From Brevipalpus yothersi (taxonomy: Eukaryota; Arthropoda; Arachnida; Trombidiformes; Tenuipalpidae): 64,000 nt of DNA. The stretch is from the NCBI GenBank assembly GCA_003956705.1, contig QZCP01000690.1, forward strand, positions 145,691-209,690. The letters run 5' to 3'. A program made the translations under genes and the position numbers. Position 1 is the first letter of the stretch; the number at the start of each line of letters is the position of its first letter. The notes under the pieces were generated by a model that did not search any database, had not been told where the DNA came from, and was given only the letters and a program-made list of their open reading frames with translations. Positions 11,638 through 24,400 of this stretch are shown piece by piece.

Positions 11638-13991
11638 TCCCCTCACTTACATGTACATGTATTATCATCTCTTTCTGCTCTGCTTGGTTCTTTTGTGTGT
11701 GTGTATGTGTGTATGTATATTTTGTGGCATTAATCTTGAGTCATTTTGATTATCAAAAAGTGTTTTTCTTCGAGATATACTTTTGAGTATATGTAGATGA
11801 TTATTTGACATCTAGTGAATATTATTCGATTGGTATACATTTATTATCGTGTTGTTAGTATGTCTTTTAATTACTCTCTCTCTCTCTTTGCGCTAGTCGT
11901 TTCGCGTACATTTCAGAATAATCGCTACTCTTTCGTTCTTTTACTTTTATACATCTTTCTTGTGTGTCCAAAATGTCCACCATTGTTTAGGTCTAACGAT
12001 CGTTTGACAATTAAATAATGTGTATTGATTGATTGTTTTCAAATTAGATGAGAAAATTCTTTCTTGCTGGCAATAATCTCGATTTTTGAGTATTGAAATG
12101 GTAAACAATGCTCAACCAAATTGAGCTTCTCTCTCTTTTTTTTCGAATATGTTAACTGTTCACACAATTATTTTTTACCACTTTAAATAATCAATATTAT
12201 CATTATCATATCGATCAGTGTGCTATGTGTTTATTTGTGATTGATTACATTCTCATTTCATGATCACTATTTCGTGTCCTGTGGTGAGGGTAGCTCCGAC
12301 CGGATCGTAGTTATTTTACATCTTTCCTTTTACCGTGTTTCAAGTTTGAGTTTCAAGTGTTTTGCTTCACTCAATGTCTTCTCGTTCTATCATGTTTGAT
12401 TCTTGATTGATCATTTTTATCCACAATTCTATTGATTTCAACACATTGCGAATCAAAAATTAATGTAAACTAATCTATTTATACCATTTTGAAACAATTC
12501 ATTCTCATAAATCTTTCTTTCTCTCTCTCTCTTCCTTTCTCTTTCTCTTCCTCTTTCTTTTCCTCTTTCTTTTTCTCTCTTCTCTGATTTGTCATCACCA
12601 CTACTTCTACTTCAGGTCTAATAAGCAATGTATCTCTAGACAATCAGGCCAATCACAGTTCAAGAAAAGGTTTATTCATCGAACGCAAAAAGGGAACCGA
12701 TAAATCGGAATCGATTGAAACAACTAATTCACACCGTAAATTAGACGAACAAGCCATGCAAAGGGGAAGACCAGTTAGCCAAAGAAAGGTAAGTGTAATG
12801 AACTAAATCAATTGTACATCTAATCATTATACATGAAGGATTGTAATCGAATTCACAATGAAAACAATTAGTGACAAATAATTTTCTATTATTAATTTCA
12901 GAAAATCAAGAAATCTCTTGGTCCTGACTTTCTAGATCCATCTGATCTAGGATATCAATATTTGAAAGACACTTATGGACCCAAATGTCAATATTGTGAC
13001 TCTCCCATACTATCCAACAAACAAGATAGACATTTGTCTTGTGGAAAATGTGGTATAAAAGGTAAGTTAATCTTGACCATCATCATTTAATTTAGTTGGA
13101 ATGATTGTTTATCTAATTGTTTGATCGAATTTTTCTCATCAACCAGCACACCTAAGATGTCTCTCTGCCGGAGCAGAGAACACTCTTTTCGATGTCACAG
13201 AATGGTTTTGTGAAAAATGTGTTACGATATGCTCTCTGTGTGGACTAACAAACGAAAATGTATGTACAGATAAACATTTAATTTTGTTTATGTCACCTAC
13301 TTATCGCTAAAAATTTCAATTTCACCAGGAGGATATGTATATATGCAATCAATGTGAGAGCCCATTCCATGTTCTTTGCTGTCAAGTGCACTGGGAAGAT
13401 CCTCTTCTTCTGCCAAGAGGTAAGTTTATAATCATATATCAATCGAATATGTAACCATTGATGGTGATCTTCTCTCTTTTCTTAGATGAATGGACCTGCC
13501 GTCAATGTAGAACCAAGCGAGTGCCAATGGGCTCGAAAACTTTATCCTCCAATAAGGAATATTCACCACCAAAGCCGTGTGATGATGATCTTTTTGAGAC
13601 CATTCAGAACGAAGTGCCAGAATCCGAACACTCCAAAGAGAATCATTCCTCAGTCAACTCTAAATCTTTAATTGAGAAACAAAATTTTGTCAACGTGAAT
13701 CTCCTCAAGACGATAAGAAGTTTCTCCATTGACCCTGATCCTCAGAATTGGACTGCTGAAGATGTTGAAACTTATATCAGGGAGATTGGTTTCCCAGAGC
13801 AAGCTCCTCTCTTCAGGGAACAGCTAATAGATGGTAAATCTCTGCTCTTACTTCGTCGTATGGACGTTCTCAGAGGTCTTTCCATGAAACTTGGTCCAGC
13901 TCTCAAGATATATGCTCACATTAATCAGCTTCAAGCTTCTGACTTTGAACTGATATCCTCAACGCTCAACACTGCCCAGTCAGACAAATGA
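10885..13991 (+). CDS. Chromatin protein: SAMD1-like winged helix, tandem PHD fingers, SAM domain
   Basis: Six exons: 10885-11530, 12616-12788, 12902-13061, 13147-13259, 13329-13419, 13486-13991, giving 562 aa. Residues about 29-97 form a SAMD1/KAT6-type winged helix (TADHLLSAIEALKLRKARPD through YKDFYSYRNP), a fold that binds unmethylated CpG DNA in SAMD1. A Thr/Ser-rich linker follows. Residues about 302-402 carry two consecutive PHD zinc fingers: C-x2-C (CQYC), C-x2-C (CGKC), H-x2-C (HLRC), CEKC, then CSLC, CNQC, HVLC and CRQC. This tandem arrangement resembles the double PHD of KAT6/DPF proteins. Residues about 478-545 are a SAM domain (WTAEDVETYIREIG, LIDGKSLLLLRRMDVLRGLSMKLG). No MYST acetyltransferase domain follows; the frame ends shortly after SAM. 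A nuclear histone-reader or Polycomb-like co-repressor role is inferred. Confidence 0.88.
11531..12615 (+). other. First intron of the WH-PHD-SAM gene
   Basis: 1,085-nt intron, donor G|GTTAGT and acceptor TTCAG|GT. It has (CT)n tracts at about 11553-11577 and 11602-11632 and a pyrimidine-rich stretch at 12515-12585. No internal gene seen. By local standards it is long. Confidence 0.75.
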
Positions 13992-14496
13992 CATTATTTT
14001 GAAATTATCGAATTAACCAATCCCATCTTGAATTTCAAGTCAATAAGGCTATTTCTACACAGAAAGTGGCATGATCTATTGATACTTTCTACCATTGGAA
14101 GAATAGGAGAAATCTGGAATTCGAAATAGTCACATTTAATCAGATGGAGATGAGATATAAGAAAAATAATTTTAAATTGTGCATAGATTATAACGAATGA
14201 GGAATATTTTGTTTCTTAATATTTTTTGCAATCCTCAACATAAGTTTGTTTAGCTTTCTGTCCTGAATGCATCATCAACCATTTCTAAAAATGAAATACA
14301 TATAATAAAGTACAAAAGAGCGATCAGTTATCATACCATAATTGAGCAATATCGTATGCACATGTTAACACGCTCGGTTATAACTGGGCATCCACTTGAT
14401 ATCTCAGAGCATGGTATGCTGATTCTCATTAATTCATTGGCTGAAAGCCTATTTCAAAGAATTGATTGGTGAAACTCTTATGAGCTCTCCACTCTT
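13992..14496. other. Convergent 3' flanks of the PHD-SAM and PWP2 genes
   Basis: About 505 bp of AT-rich sequence between two convergent stop codons. It contains AATAAA-like sequence at about 14302 (plus sense). No further gene seen. Confidence 0.6.
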
Positions 14497-17388
14497 TTAT
14501 TGGGGATCATTATCAAACATATCTATATCCGAGGAAAGCATTTCTTGGTCATCAATCTGTTTAGTGTTGCCTAGTCGATCAAAAAATGTCAATCGATACT
14601 TGTTAAAATCTACTAGATTCTGAAGACTTTCGGACCATCGTGAAATATTCCGATGTAGCAGTCTCAAATCTGCATTAACTGATGATGCATTAGAATAATT
14701 TGTCTTCAATGCTAGTCCATGCTGTCGAAGTATTGTGTGACACCATATGATGTAGAATTCCAAGTGTTTGGTAGTTTCGAGGGCAGAACTGAGAAAAGAT
14801 AGACTGAGTTCTACATATTTTAAAGGAAGATTTTTGACCACAAATGGTATGTCACTGAGAGGCGTTCTTTCAATTGTCATAGCGAAGAGGTGGGTATCTT
14901 TTAGTTTTAGAGATTGCATCAATGCATCAAGATATTCGGCGTTTTCAATGCATGCCTTCACAGATGATGGGGTGACATCCTCAGAAAGTTCATAAGGATC
15001 AAAGTAGTCAAATGTATCCAGAGAGTAGATGAGAAGCCCTTCGGTGGTTGCCGCAACAAAACTTCTCATGGTTGGTGAGAATTGGACACAATAAGTGGCG
15101 ACTATTGGATTGACATCTCTCTCACCAACATCCCCTCGCTTAACACCAGGTAAACTGATAGGAGCAAAATCACCATCTTCTCTTGCTCTGATCAGGGCTT
15201 CATTAAATCCAAATTCAGCCCTTTTTCTCTTGCTTATGTAATCAAAAATACCCTCTAATGATTGATTCTGTGTGAGAATGAATCTCTTGACCAAAACTTT
15301 CTCTTCAGCATGGTATATACAAATAGATTTGGACTGTCCACCACATATGAGGTACTGACCATCGCTTGAGTATGCCAGAGAGGTGAAAAATTTATCTTTG
15401 TCTTGAGCTTCGTCTTTCACCGTCTTGGTGAAGCCCAAGTCCTTTTGTCCTTCAATCGGAGCACCGATCATTTCTCCCGATTCAGGATCAAAAAAGTATA
15501 TATTTCCATTTACGGCAGAAACAGCTATCCGATTTCCTTCAGGGCGGATGCTCAAGCTGAGACCCTCTGATCCCAGCTGTAGAACTTCACGGGTGCTCTT
15601 CCGACCTTCGAATAGATTCCATGTTCGAACTGTACGATCCCATGAGCAAGATATGAGAATATTATTAACGGGCGAAAATTTGAGTCCTGAAACTGGGCCT
15701 TCATGACCTGAAAGAGTAGAAGTAGATGAGAGGATCAGATATGGATTCCAGATTGTCAAAGGTGAATATTACCTGCCAGACACTCTAAGAGACGACCAGC
15801 TTTCAGTGACCATAGAAAAATTTCAGGAAAGTTTTGGGAACCTGCGGCAATGAAATCACCACCAATAAGATCAACAGCTAGAGATATAAATTGAGCTGGC
15901 TTGGATTCAGATGGACCAGTGAGAGTTCTAAAATTACGATATCGAGTGAGATCGAATGCTCGAACCGTTCCATCGAGCGATGCAGAGACTAGAACTTTTC
16001 CAGGAGAGTTCGGTTGGAATTCCAAAGCAGTGATAGGTCCTTTGTGCTCTTCACTGAATGTCACAAAACAAAATCCACTGATTGTATCCCAGACTCTGAT
16101 TTTACAATCTGTTCCACCGCTGGCTAATACCAGAGCATCAGCTGAATATGCAACACAATCTGTTATATGAGTAAAACCCGCTCCAGTACCACTTTGTTTG
16201 AAGACAAAATTCTCAGTTCTCCACTCCCAAACAATCAATTGAGACTGAGTGAGTCTCTCTCCATCAATATCACCATGTGTTAAAGGTTTGACACCAGAGC
16301 CAAAAGCTATCCAATCAGTATCTGGGCTTATCACAATACTATCTATACTTCCCAAATTTCCTAGTTCCAAACTATATATCAGACTGAAATCTGGCATATC
16401 GTGTATTAAAATGGCACCATTCGTGAAACCCGTTATCAGAAGATGAATTTTGGTACTATATTCTACATTACTCACATAGACGTGTGAACTATCTGTTTTC
16501 AACGAATCATTGAAAAAGTGCTTCGAAGAGCGTGAAAAAGAGAGTCTCTGGAGAGGTTCATCGTCATCATCAGTCCGCACGATTGGTTCAGATAGATCAT
16601 TTGATGATATAGAAGCCTTCCAAACAAATAGCTGACCGTTCCTACTGACAGACATTAGAGACAGATCTCCAGACTCGAAGTTGCAAAAATGAATGCTCAC
16701 AATGATATCAGAGTGACCAGCTAAATTGATAAGATTTGGAATTCTTGGGTGTTGTTTATGAGCACCAAAGACTTTAACAGTTAGATCTTTGCTTCCAAGA
16801 GCGATGAGGTTTGAATCTGGGCTCCATGATAAACAAGTGGTTTCATCATAGTGAGCTTTTATAACTTTATGAATTTTGAAAGGTGATAGTTCTCGCCCAG
16901 AACCGGTAAAAGCTGTAACGATCGTAGAATACATCGAATCAATCCAAGTTCTCATTTGACAGTCATAAATGACCACAATCAGCAATTCTACACTTACCGA
17001 TTCCAGGTGTCAAGTAAATAAGTGCTTTATTATCAGCCAATATAGCATAATATCTACCATCAGGACTAAATTTTATACCATTTATGGAGGATAATTTTTT
17101 CTCAAAATCTTTACGATACAGTATACGTCCAGTTTGTGGTGATAGTATGTGAACTTGTGATCTCTCAGTAGATATGATCAACAGTCTACCATTTGGTGAC
17201 AAAGCAAGATGCTTAATATTATATTCCACTTGAGATGGCAATGCTCGACTTCGTCCATTCTTAATATCATAAGTGACCAATTTATTACCAACCGGACTGT
17301 ACAGAGTATTACTTGATGAATCGAAAACCAGATCACCGCGATGATAAACAGCACCCAAAAGATTAGCGAATTGATAGTGAAACTTCAT
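14497..17388 (-). CDS. PWP2: Periodic tryptophan protein 2 homolog (UTP-B subunit of the SSU processome)
   Basis: WD40-repeat protein of the UTP-B complex, needed in the nucleolus for 18S rRNA processing. Three exons: 16998-17388, 15773-16912, 14497-15707, giving 913 aa (human about 919). The N-terminus MKFHYQFANLLGAVYHRGDL is the family signature. WD repeats run through most of the protein, for example GRYYAILADNKALIYL, DETTCLSWSPDSNLIALGSKD, YRNFRTLTGP and GHEGPVSGLKFSPVNNILIS. Residues about 755-880 form the Utp12 domain (LPLKYVELSLSFLSSALETT then HLEFYIIWCHTILRQHG). The C-terminal tail is acidic. Intron phases keep frame. The start is the first Met and is supported by homology. Confidence 0.96.
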
Positions 17389-18077
17389 AGTTCACCTCAC
17401 AAACTATTCCAACATTCTCCAAACGAAAACAAAAAAAAACAATTAATCAATCAACAAAATTGAGCAAAATATCGAAATAATATTGTTTTCAAAAAAGTTT
17501 ATCATGTCCACATGTTAAGCACATGTGTGTGTGGCAAGATCCTGATATCAGGATCTGAAAGTGAGACAGTCTCACTTGATGTGTGTGAGAAAGTTTTTTA
17601 AAAAATTAGTTTACTCAGTTTGGCGCCTTCTTCACTCACACACATTTACACTGTTTGCCCTTCTCTGTTGGACACACTTTTAATTGATTGTCATCATTAT
17701 TGTTGGCACATTGTCACCGGAAATTGAAGTTATCATCAGGTAAATTGATATTTTATTACTGCTTGTTAAGAAGTTTGGTGTTATGTAGTGTTGTGTTGAG
17801 GTTTTACTGGTAGAGATGTTTTGCTTGCTAGCATATTCCAACGAACTTTTCTTGAATGTTCCATTTGAATTTAAATGTCCAGTTGAGAAATTTAAATTTA
17901 AATTTTTACCACATTGGAATTGAGTATTTGAATGATGACTGTGTTTGTATGATATTCAGCTCGATTTATCGCCTCTTATTGTTATTTTCCGTGTTTTGTC
18001 TTCAAGTCGGCCATCTTTGACCGTTAACTAACCTCTACTCTTCGCTCCCTGTTTAGACTTGTAGTTCAAGCGTATTT
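17389..18077. other. Divergent promoter region between PWP2 and a small plus-strand gene
   Basis: The 689-bp region separates two divergent genes and probably carries both promoters. A plus-strand 5' UTR exon may end near 17740 (CATCAG|GTAAAT), and an acceptor-like TTTAG lies at 18055. No coding frame seen. Confidence 0.5.
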
Positions 18078-18461
18078 TTGGTCACATTTGTCATTGGACT
18101 TCTTCCGGATTCACTTATAATGGCTGATATTGAATCAAATTCTGTTGTCACCCCTGAGGCTGTGAAGCATCATACATCTGGTAATGATACGGAGCAGCTT
18201 GAATGCACGCCGACAGATTCAACGGTCGCCACCGATTGTTGCTCATCATCAAGTGACATTGGTACAGGACCAGCTAAGCCGATGGGATGTCAAAATCCTC
18301 CACAAGCTGGTCAACTTGGAAAATTTAAATTCATGAATATGCTTCGATTTCGTTCTCCGAGTGACAATTTGTCTCCTTGTTCACGCAAATTGTGTAAAAA
18401 TTCACAGAGAAAAAATTTTATCGCCGCCAAATTGGTACTCGATGAAGCTGATGAAAATTGA
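18078..18461 (+). CDS. Small unknown protein with Ser/Thr-rich N-terminus and basic C-terminal block
   Basis: 127 aa from the first Met, or 113 aa from the Met at 18120, which has the better start context (ATAATGG). The N-terminal half is acidic and Ser/Thr-rich with a CCSSSSDIGTG stretch. The C-terminal half has a basic core (GKFKFMNMLRFRSPSDN, SPCSRKLCKNSQRKNF) ending in an acidic tail (LVLDEADEN). The two SP sites within the basic block look like proline-directed kinase sites. I do not recognise a family. The long orderly frame, placed after an acceptor-like site and divergent from PWP2, supports a real gene. Confidence 0.55.
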   Translation: MVTFVIGLLPDSLIMADIESNSVVTPEAVKHHTSGNDTEQLECTPTDSTVATDCCSSSSDIGTGPAKPMGCQNPPQAGQLGKFKFMNMLRFRSPSDNLSPCSRKLCKNSQRKNFIAAKLVLDEADEN

Positions 18462-20025
18462 AGTTGCCAAATTTCCATGAAATTTTAATTCTCACTTCAG
18501 ACAATGATTATCAGATTCAAATTTTCTTATCCCTCTTTATTACTCTCATTCTTCACGTTACCCACTACAATGTACTCTCAATATATCGCAATTTTCACTT
18601 GAATAGTCAATTTTCTCTCCCAAAAAAAATTGTTATCCATTCATTCAATCATTGAATTGTACACGAGACCTCCTCCCTCAACCAATGTCTCTTTCACATT
18701 CCATTTGTACTCATCGTGATACAATCAAAACAAAATTCAAACGGTTTTGACTCCAAAAACCAATCATTACTCACTGACTGATTATGTGCTTTTCAACCAT
18801 CCGAAAACCGAAAACCGTTGCGATCGAACGGTTTTCCAATCGATCCACAAGCAAGTGTGAACCTGAGGCTCTACAGTACCGACAAAGTCTATGTGATTTA
18901 TCCATGAACATAGTTCCTTTTCTTGGTTCATGAACTTATCCAGAGAATAGAAATTCTATTATAGAATCCTCGAATCAACAGTCTCATAAATGGCGCCACT
19001 TTGAAGTGTCTCGATATGTTCACATTTGATGATGAAAACATGTTCTCAGCATCACTTGATGAGTGAATGGAAATTTCAACTTATTTTTGTCCATCTCACA
19101 TTGGTTAATAAGTTTTAGTTTCACCTTCTTCCTTGTTTCCTTTCTTTGCCAAGGGGTGGTATTAAATAAGGGTGATAGAGTAATTAATCAAGTTTCTTTA
19201 TTGATTTGGAATATTTTTCCTCTGTCTGTATGTGTGAATCATTCTTACTCATCTCTCTTCCTCTCGATAATCATCACCATTGATGATGAAATGAGATGAT
19301 GATGTACCGAAAGAAGCTGCTTCAGTGAAGATGTACCAATTTTTACACCCTCCAGCTCATCCCCTTCAACATCTTTGCTTTCAAATAATGTTATCAGTAG
19401 CCCTATGATTAATCAATGTGCCTATGAGTATTGGTGGACTGTACTCTGCTGTTCAGATTAGATCAACGTTGATTACAGCCTCTCTCTTCTCTCTGTGTAT
19501 GTGTGTGTGTCGTCTGCACCTATTCATCTTCAACATTTGGTTTGTTTTTGCTATTCAATTACGATAAAGGTTGTTACCTCTCTTTCTCTTTCTCTTTTCA
19601 TTTCTTTCCTCTCTCTCTCTCTTAACAACACTTGTTTAGGGGAGTTGTAATTCTATTCAAATCGAATCAACGTTATCATCACCACAATCACATTTCAATT
19701 TTATTCTTCTATTCATGCAGACAGTTTATTCATTTTTTTCTCGATCAATCTTTTTCAACAGTTCACACATTATTTCACTTTGGACATGTACTGAAAGCTG
19801 AATAAAGGTCTCAATTTTAGTTATCGCTCACAACTTTATTGTCAATTTGGCCAAAGAAGGTAAAGAGTTTATCTTGCTATCACTATTATTACTTGTATTT
19901 GATGCATCTTATCTTTCCATACGTTTTTAGAACTTGTACTCGTGCACCGTTATCATTCTAGCCAAATCATCTGCTAACTACTGACCGGTCCATCTCATAT
20001 TCTGGTCCATTTTGAGCCGTCAATC
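18462..20025. other. Intergenic region and probable CTR1 5' UTR introns
   Basis: No coding frame with protein-like composition. CT- and TG-rich tracts lie at 19480-19510 and 19580-19622. A donor-like AAG|GTAAAG occurs at about 19859, which could be a 5' UTR intron of the copper transporter gene. Confidence 0.45.
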
Positions 20026-20601
20026 ATGAATCATTATGATCATCACGCGCCTGCAGATCACAATAGTGAAATCATGGAAGTGAATCATCAAATGGGCCAT
20101 CAAATGGATCATATGGACATGATGAAAATGTATTTTCATTTCACTTTTGGGGACACAATATTGTTCAAAGATTGGAAGCTTGAGTCTATTGGATCAACGT
20201 TCATTGCCTGTGTGGTCTTTCTTCTGATCGCTTTTTTCTATGAGGGTCTCAAAAGTTATCGTGAATTTTTATACAAACGCTACGTGCGACAAAGATCTTA
20301 CCAGGTGTCTGTGATAACGCCTCGTGATGGTTGTCCAGAACGCTGTGCGGGTGATCCAAACAATTTTTCATCAACCTCAGCACCGGAAGCTGTAATAACT
20401 TGCAGGATGTGGTCCTTACCTCATGCATGTCAGTCATTTCTCCACATGCTTCAGGTCTTCACCAGTTATATTCTTATGTTAGGCTTTATGACGTTCAATG
20501 TATGGATTTGTATGGCCATCATTTCGGGTGCCGGTTTTGGATACTTTGCGTTCTGTTGGCGTCGGTTAACTATTATTGATACCACAGAACACTGTAATTG
20601 A
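20026..20601 (+). CDS. CTR1: High-affinity copper transporter, CTR family
   Basis: 191-aa Ctr-family copper uptake protein that forms a trimeric pore for Cu(I) in the plasma or vesicle membrane. The N-terminus is rich in His and Met (DHHAP, MGHQMDHMDMMKM), the extracellular copper-capturing segment. The family block FHFTFGDTILFKDW precedes TM1 (about residues 56-74). A cytosolic loop of about 60 residues follows. TM2 carries the M-x3-M gate (M151 and M155 in MLGFM) and TM3 carries G-x3-G (G168 and G172 in GAGFG), the trimer-packing motif. The C-terminus ends ...TTEHCN with a single Cys rather than the HCH of human CTR1. The coding region is a single exon. Confidence 0.93.
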   Translation: MNHYDHHAPADHNSEIMEVNHQMGHQMDHMDMMKMYFHFTFGDTILFKDWKLESIGSTFIACVVFLLIAFFYEGLKSYREFLYKRYVRQRSYQVSVITPRDGCPERCAGDPNNFSSTSAPEAVITCRMWSLPHACQSFLHMLQVFTSYILMLGFMTFNVWICMAIISGAGFGYFAFCWRRLTIIDTTEHCN

Positions 20602-21473
20602 ACTTTTGTCAAACAATTGTTTTATATTGGCCATACCTTACACCATAATTCTGCCTATCACATCAAGAAATTCGGAGCTCATAGGATATTTTGTCCGATT
20701 TTCTCTTGTTTGAAAGTCTTCTTTTTTTGTGGTAATTAAGATTTAAATTTTATAGGAAATATATATGATTGTTTTTACAGATTTTAGTACAGTGCAAGTG
20801 TGTTTAGGGTGAGAGAAGAAGGAAGGTTTTACTCATTCATAGAATATTGTGAAGACAAGCTCCTCTGAGCATCACCATCAGTTGAGAGAAGTTCGAGTGT
20901 TATCAAGGTCTGTCATTTTGTACTATCAAAATTGCCGAATTCTCATGAAAAGTTCACAATAAAACTCCACCATTGTTTTGTTTTATGAGATCATATTGTG
21001 GTATCGCCTGACAACTAATTGAGGAAGGAAAATTCGAGCAACAAAATTGATCTACAAAGTTAAATTCCACACCTACAAAAAGCTATCATATTATTCGGAG
21101 GAATCGTTACTCATTTGAAAATTATCGGGGATTTCATCTCTCTTTCCTTAGCTCATGAATCAAGTCATGATTTCAAATGAATTTTTATGTCATATACACA
21201 TAAATGAATGATTTGTTCGTCTTTCCAAAGTTTCCGAAGAATTGAGAAACTTATGTACCAGGATTTTAAGAGGAAAATCAACACAGATATTAAGGATGTG
21301 CTTCAGAATTCTTATTCTCATGAAGAACTTTTGAATACTGTGTATTTGTCATTGAATGAATGAGCTGGAGAAGTTGAATAATTCAACTCAAATGAAAAAT
21401 CACTGACAGTAATGGTTGTAAAAATTGTGCGATGAGCTTTCAATAGCTCTGTCTCGCTAGCAGCCTAACAGGA
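20602..21473. other. Convergent 3' flanks of CTR1 and numb
   Basis: About 870 bp of AT-rich sequence. Nothing coding or repeated recognised. Confidence 0.55.
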
Positions 21474-24400
21474 TCACATTTTTATTTGAAATGTCTTGAC
21501 AGCTCCTGAACTAGGTAAGAATGGATTAGTACTCTTATGTAAGTTCGATTGGTTATTCTGATTAGAATTGAGTGGTGGAACCCAATCAGCGTCAAATGGA
21601 TCCAAAGGCTTCCGAACGGGATCACTTTTCAAAGTACTGGAGATTTTTCTATTGCTAAGTGGGCCAGAGGAAAGAAAGCTAGAGTCCGAATTGAAAGGAG
21701 AGGATTTAGGTACGAACGATGGTTCAAAACAATCGGTTGGATCAGATGAAAATGGAGATTTGTTTGAGTCAACGCTCCACCCATCTTGTTCACCATCTAG
21801 TGTTTTGGATAAGCTTGTGAATGCAGAACTAGTTGAACTGGACGAGAAGTTGTTGAGAATATCACCGAAATTCTTTTCATCAAATTTCGCGTCAAAAGGA
21901 GATGATTTGGTCGAGAAGTCAGTTCGCCCGAAAGGAGCTGGTGTATCAACGGTAGTTGCAAAAGCACTGCTCAAGGGAGGAGGACTCGGAGTACCAATTG
22001 AAACGTCTGCAGAAAATCAGAGAGATAAGAGTATTAGAATAATAAAAGCTTGTATTTGTGCTCCCATAGAGACTGAGAGCTTATCCGAATTAGATCTAAT
22101 AAATGCTCGTGACAAAAGAGGTTTGAGTAAACTAAATCTCGAGTGCACCCGCATTCTTGCTCATAAAAGTATTTACACCATACCTTTGCTTGTTATTGAC
22201 TGAGATTTGGAGTAGTTTTTATCAGAGGTAAATGTAAACTTAGGTTCATCGGTTCGACTGAGCAAAGACAATCCTTGAGATAACTCTTTACACATAGCAG
22301 TGATACTGTCTAATTTGTTTTCAGACCCTGGTGAAGCTTCCGGAATTGGTGTAACTGTAAATGGTCAAAGGAAATTGTGATGAGAGCGAGAAGGTAAGTG
22401 AGAGAAAGGAGTGATAATGAGAATTTTCCCTCATGATTGGAAAGCTAACCTGTGAGAGCTCCATTGGGACGAATTGGAGGGAATGATTCTGAAGATTCGA
22501 ATGAATGAGATCTTGTACGCTCCAGATTGGATGGTAAATCCGAGAGCCGAAGCGATAGCTGTCTTTTAAAAGGAGAAGTTTGATTCAGACCACCTAAGCC
22601 ACGGAAAGATCCTTGTCGTTCTAGTAGTTGGGGAGTTGCGTGTGGCCTTTCGATGGCGTAAGGATTGTGGACCGGTTTCAGGGGAGGAGGTTCTGGAACG
22701 AAAATAATAGAGTGAAGAAAATAGAAGTTAGTCATAATTTTGAATCATCATCATGCGAGGATGGCTTCTGATTGAGAGGAGGTGAAAACAGTTCATTTAG
22801 AGAGGATAAAATGGCCTGATATTAAGTGTCCTCGAGGAAAGAGGGTGATTGCATCAACAGGTGGAAAACTGGAGGAGAATATGAGTAAATCAAGCAATGA
22901 TTTTTTCTCTCGATGATCACTAGCTACCGATATAAACAACTATCTCAATGAATGAGATGGAAATCTTACGCAATGGAAAAAGAAAGTGAGATCAACTTTC
23001 AATTATGAGTAAATAGTATGAGATAGTATGAATAGTATGAATATCGTGGATAAATCTGATCAAAAATATTTCCTTCGTTCAGAGTGAAGTTGATAAAAAC
23101 AGTCAACTTAACGTGTATCTCAACTCTTACGATTGGCTCAATTACTTTTTTGAACATGACATCATCGAAAAACAATTATGATCATAATTGCAACAATTTT
23201 CCTCAAAACCACATCGTATGGAGTCGAAGCTTGCATTATGTTCGATAGTTTCAAAAATTGAATCTATTGACATCCCAGTTAAGCAATTGGAGTGAAAAAG
23301 GGAAAAAAGCGAGAAATTAGCAGAATGTTGTTCTATCTTCTGATAAAGCCTTACTAAATTTCAATATTTTGTTTTGAGAAGCTAGACGTTGGTACGTTGA
23401 GACCAAGCTAAAGAGTGTTCGTGTTGATGAAGAAAAAAATTCGATGCATTTGCAACAAAACAAAATCATCTCTCACAAATCTTGAAACATAAGCAATTGC
23501 GACAAATGATCTGAATGAAATATAACTTGATCTGATCTTCAAACATGAGTGGCTCGACAATGTGTGTTGGTGTATGTGTGCAAAGAATAAGATACCGGAG
23601 GCGAGCTGAGTAGATGAAAGGCAAAGGACTTCAATGAACGATAAGTTCATCGATCCTGAGTAGCGTGTTTGTAAAGCTCAACAAAGATGATGAGAATCTG
23701 AGAAAACAGCAAGAGACCAGGTTGAAAGACGGGGCAAGTAAAAGAAAGAAAGAGAGAGAGAGAGAGAGAAATTCAAGTGGGAACCTTATATGCAAAAAAG
23801 ATGCCCCATGATGGTGTGTATGTGTAAGTGTGAGTGTGTTTGGGAAGTGCTGGGATACTTTCTTCTTCTTCTTCTTCTTCTTCTCTTTTTTTGATGCCTA
23901 GAAGGAAGAGCGGGCGAGCTTCTTATACCCTGGATGAGGGCAAAGACTGCGAGCTATTCCGGAAACGTATTAAGAGAGATAGAAAAGGTAGAGATAATGG
24001 AGGTGGAAAAAATATGAGAATGAACATTTAAAACCTTGAATTATTATTATGAACTATAATATGAACTTAATGTGCTTGTTGTCAGTCCTCGGTGAAAGAG
24101 AGGAAGAGAGAGAGAGAGAGAGACTTTAGGGTTTTGCAATCTACCAAGATTGAGATTGTCAAGGAAAAAGGAAAAGGAAAATTATGATTGTCAGCCATCT
24201 GATTATATCAACCGGTATATTCGATTAATTTCGAAGAGATAACATTGAAGTTTACTTACCTGATGGCTTGAAATTCTGGATATCAGTGAGTCTTTCGGTG
24301 AGAGACGCTTGTCGAAATGAACCTGTTCTTGTGAAAGTAGATGCCTTTGAATCAAAATTCATGGACACCAATTCTTTGTCTCGTTTTTGCTTTCTCTCAA

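Noticed and set aside
21568..22203. 211-codon plus-strand frame
   Set aside because: Antisense shadow of numb exons 5-6, which are supported by homology and conserved C-terminal motifs.
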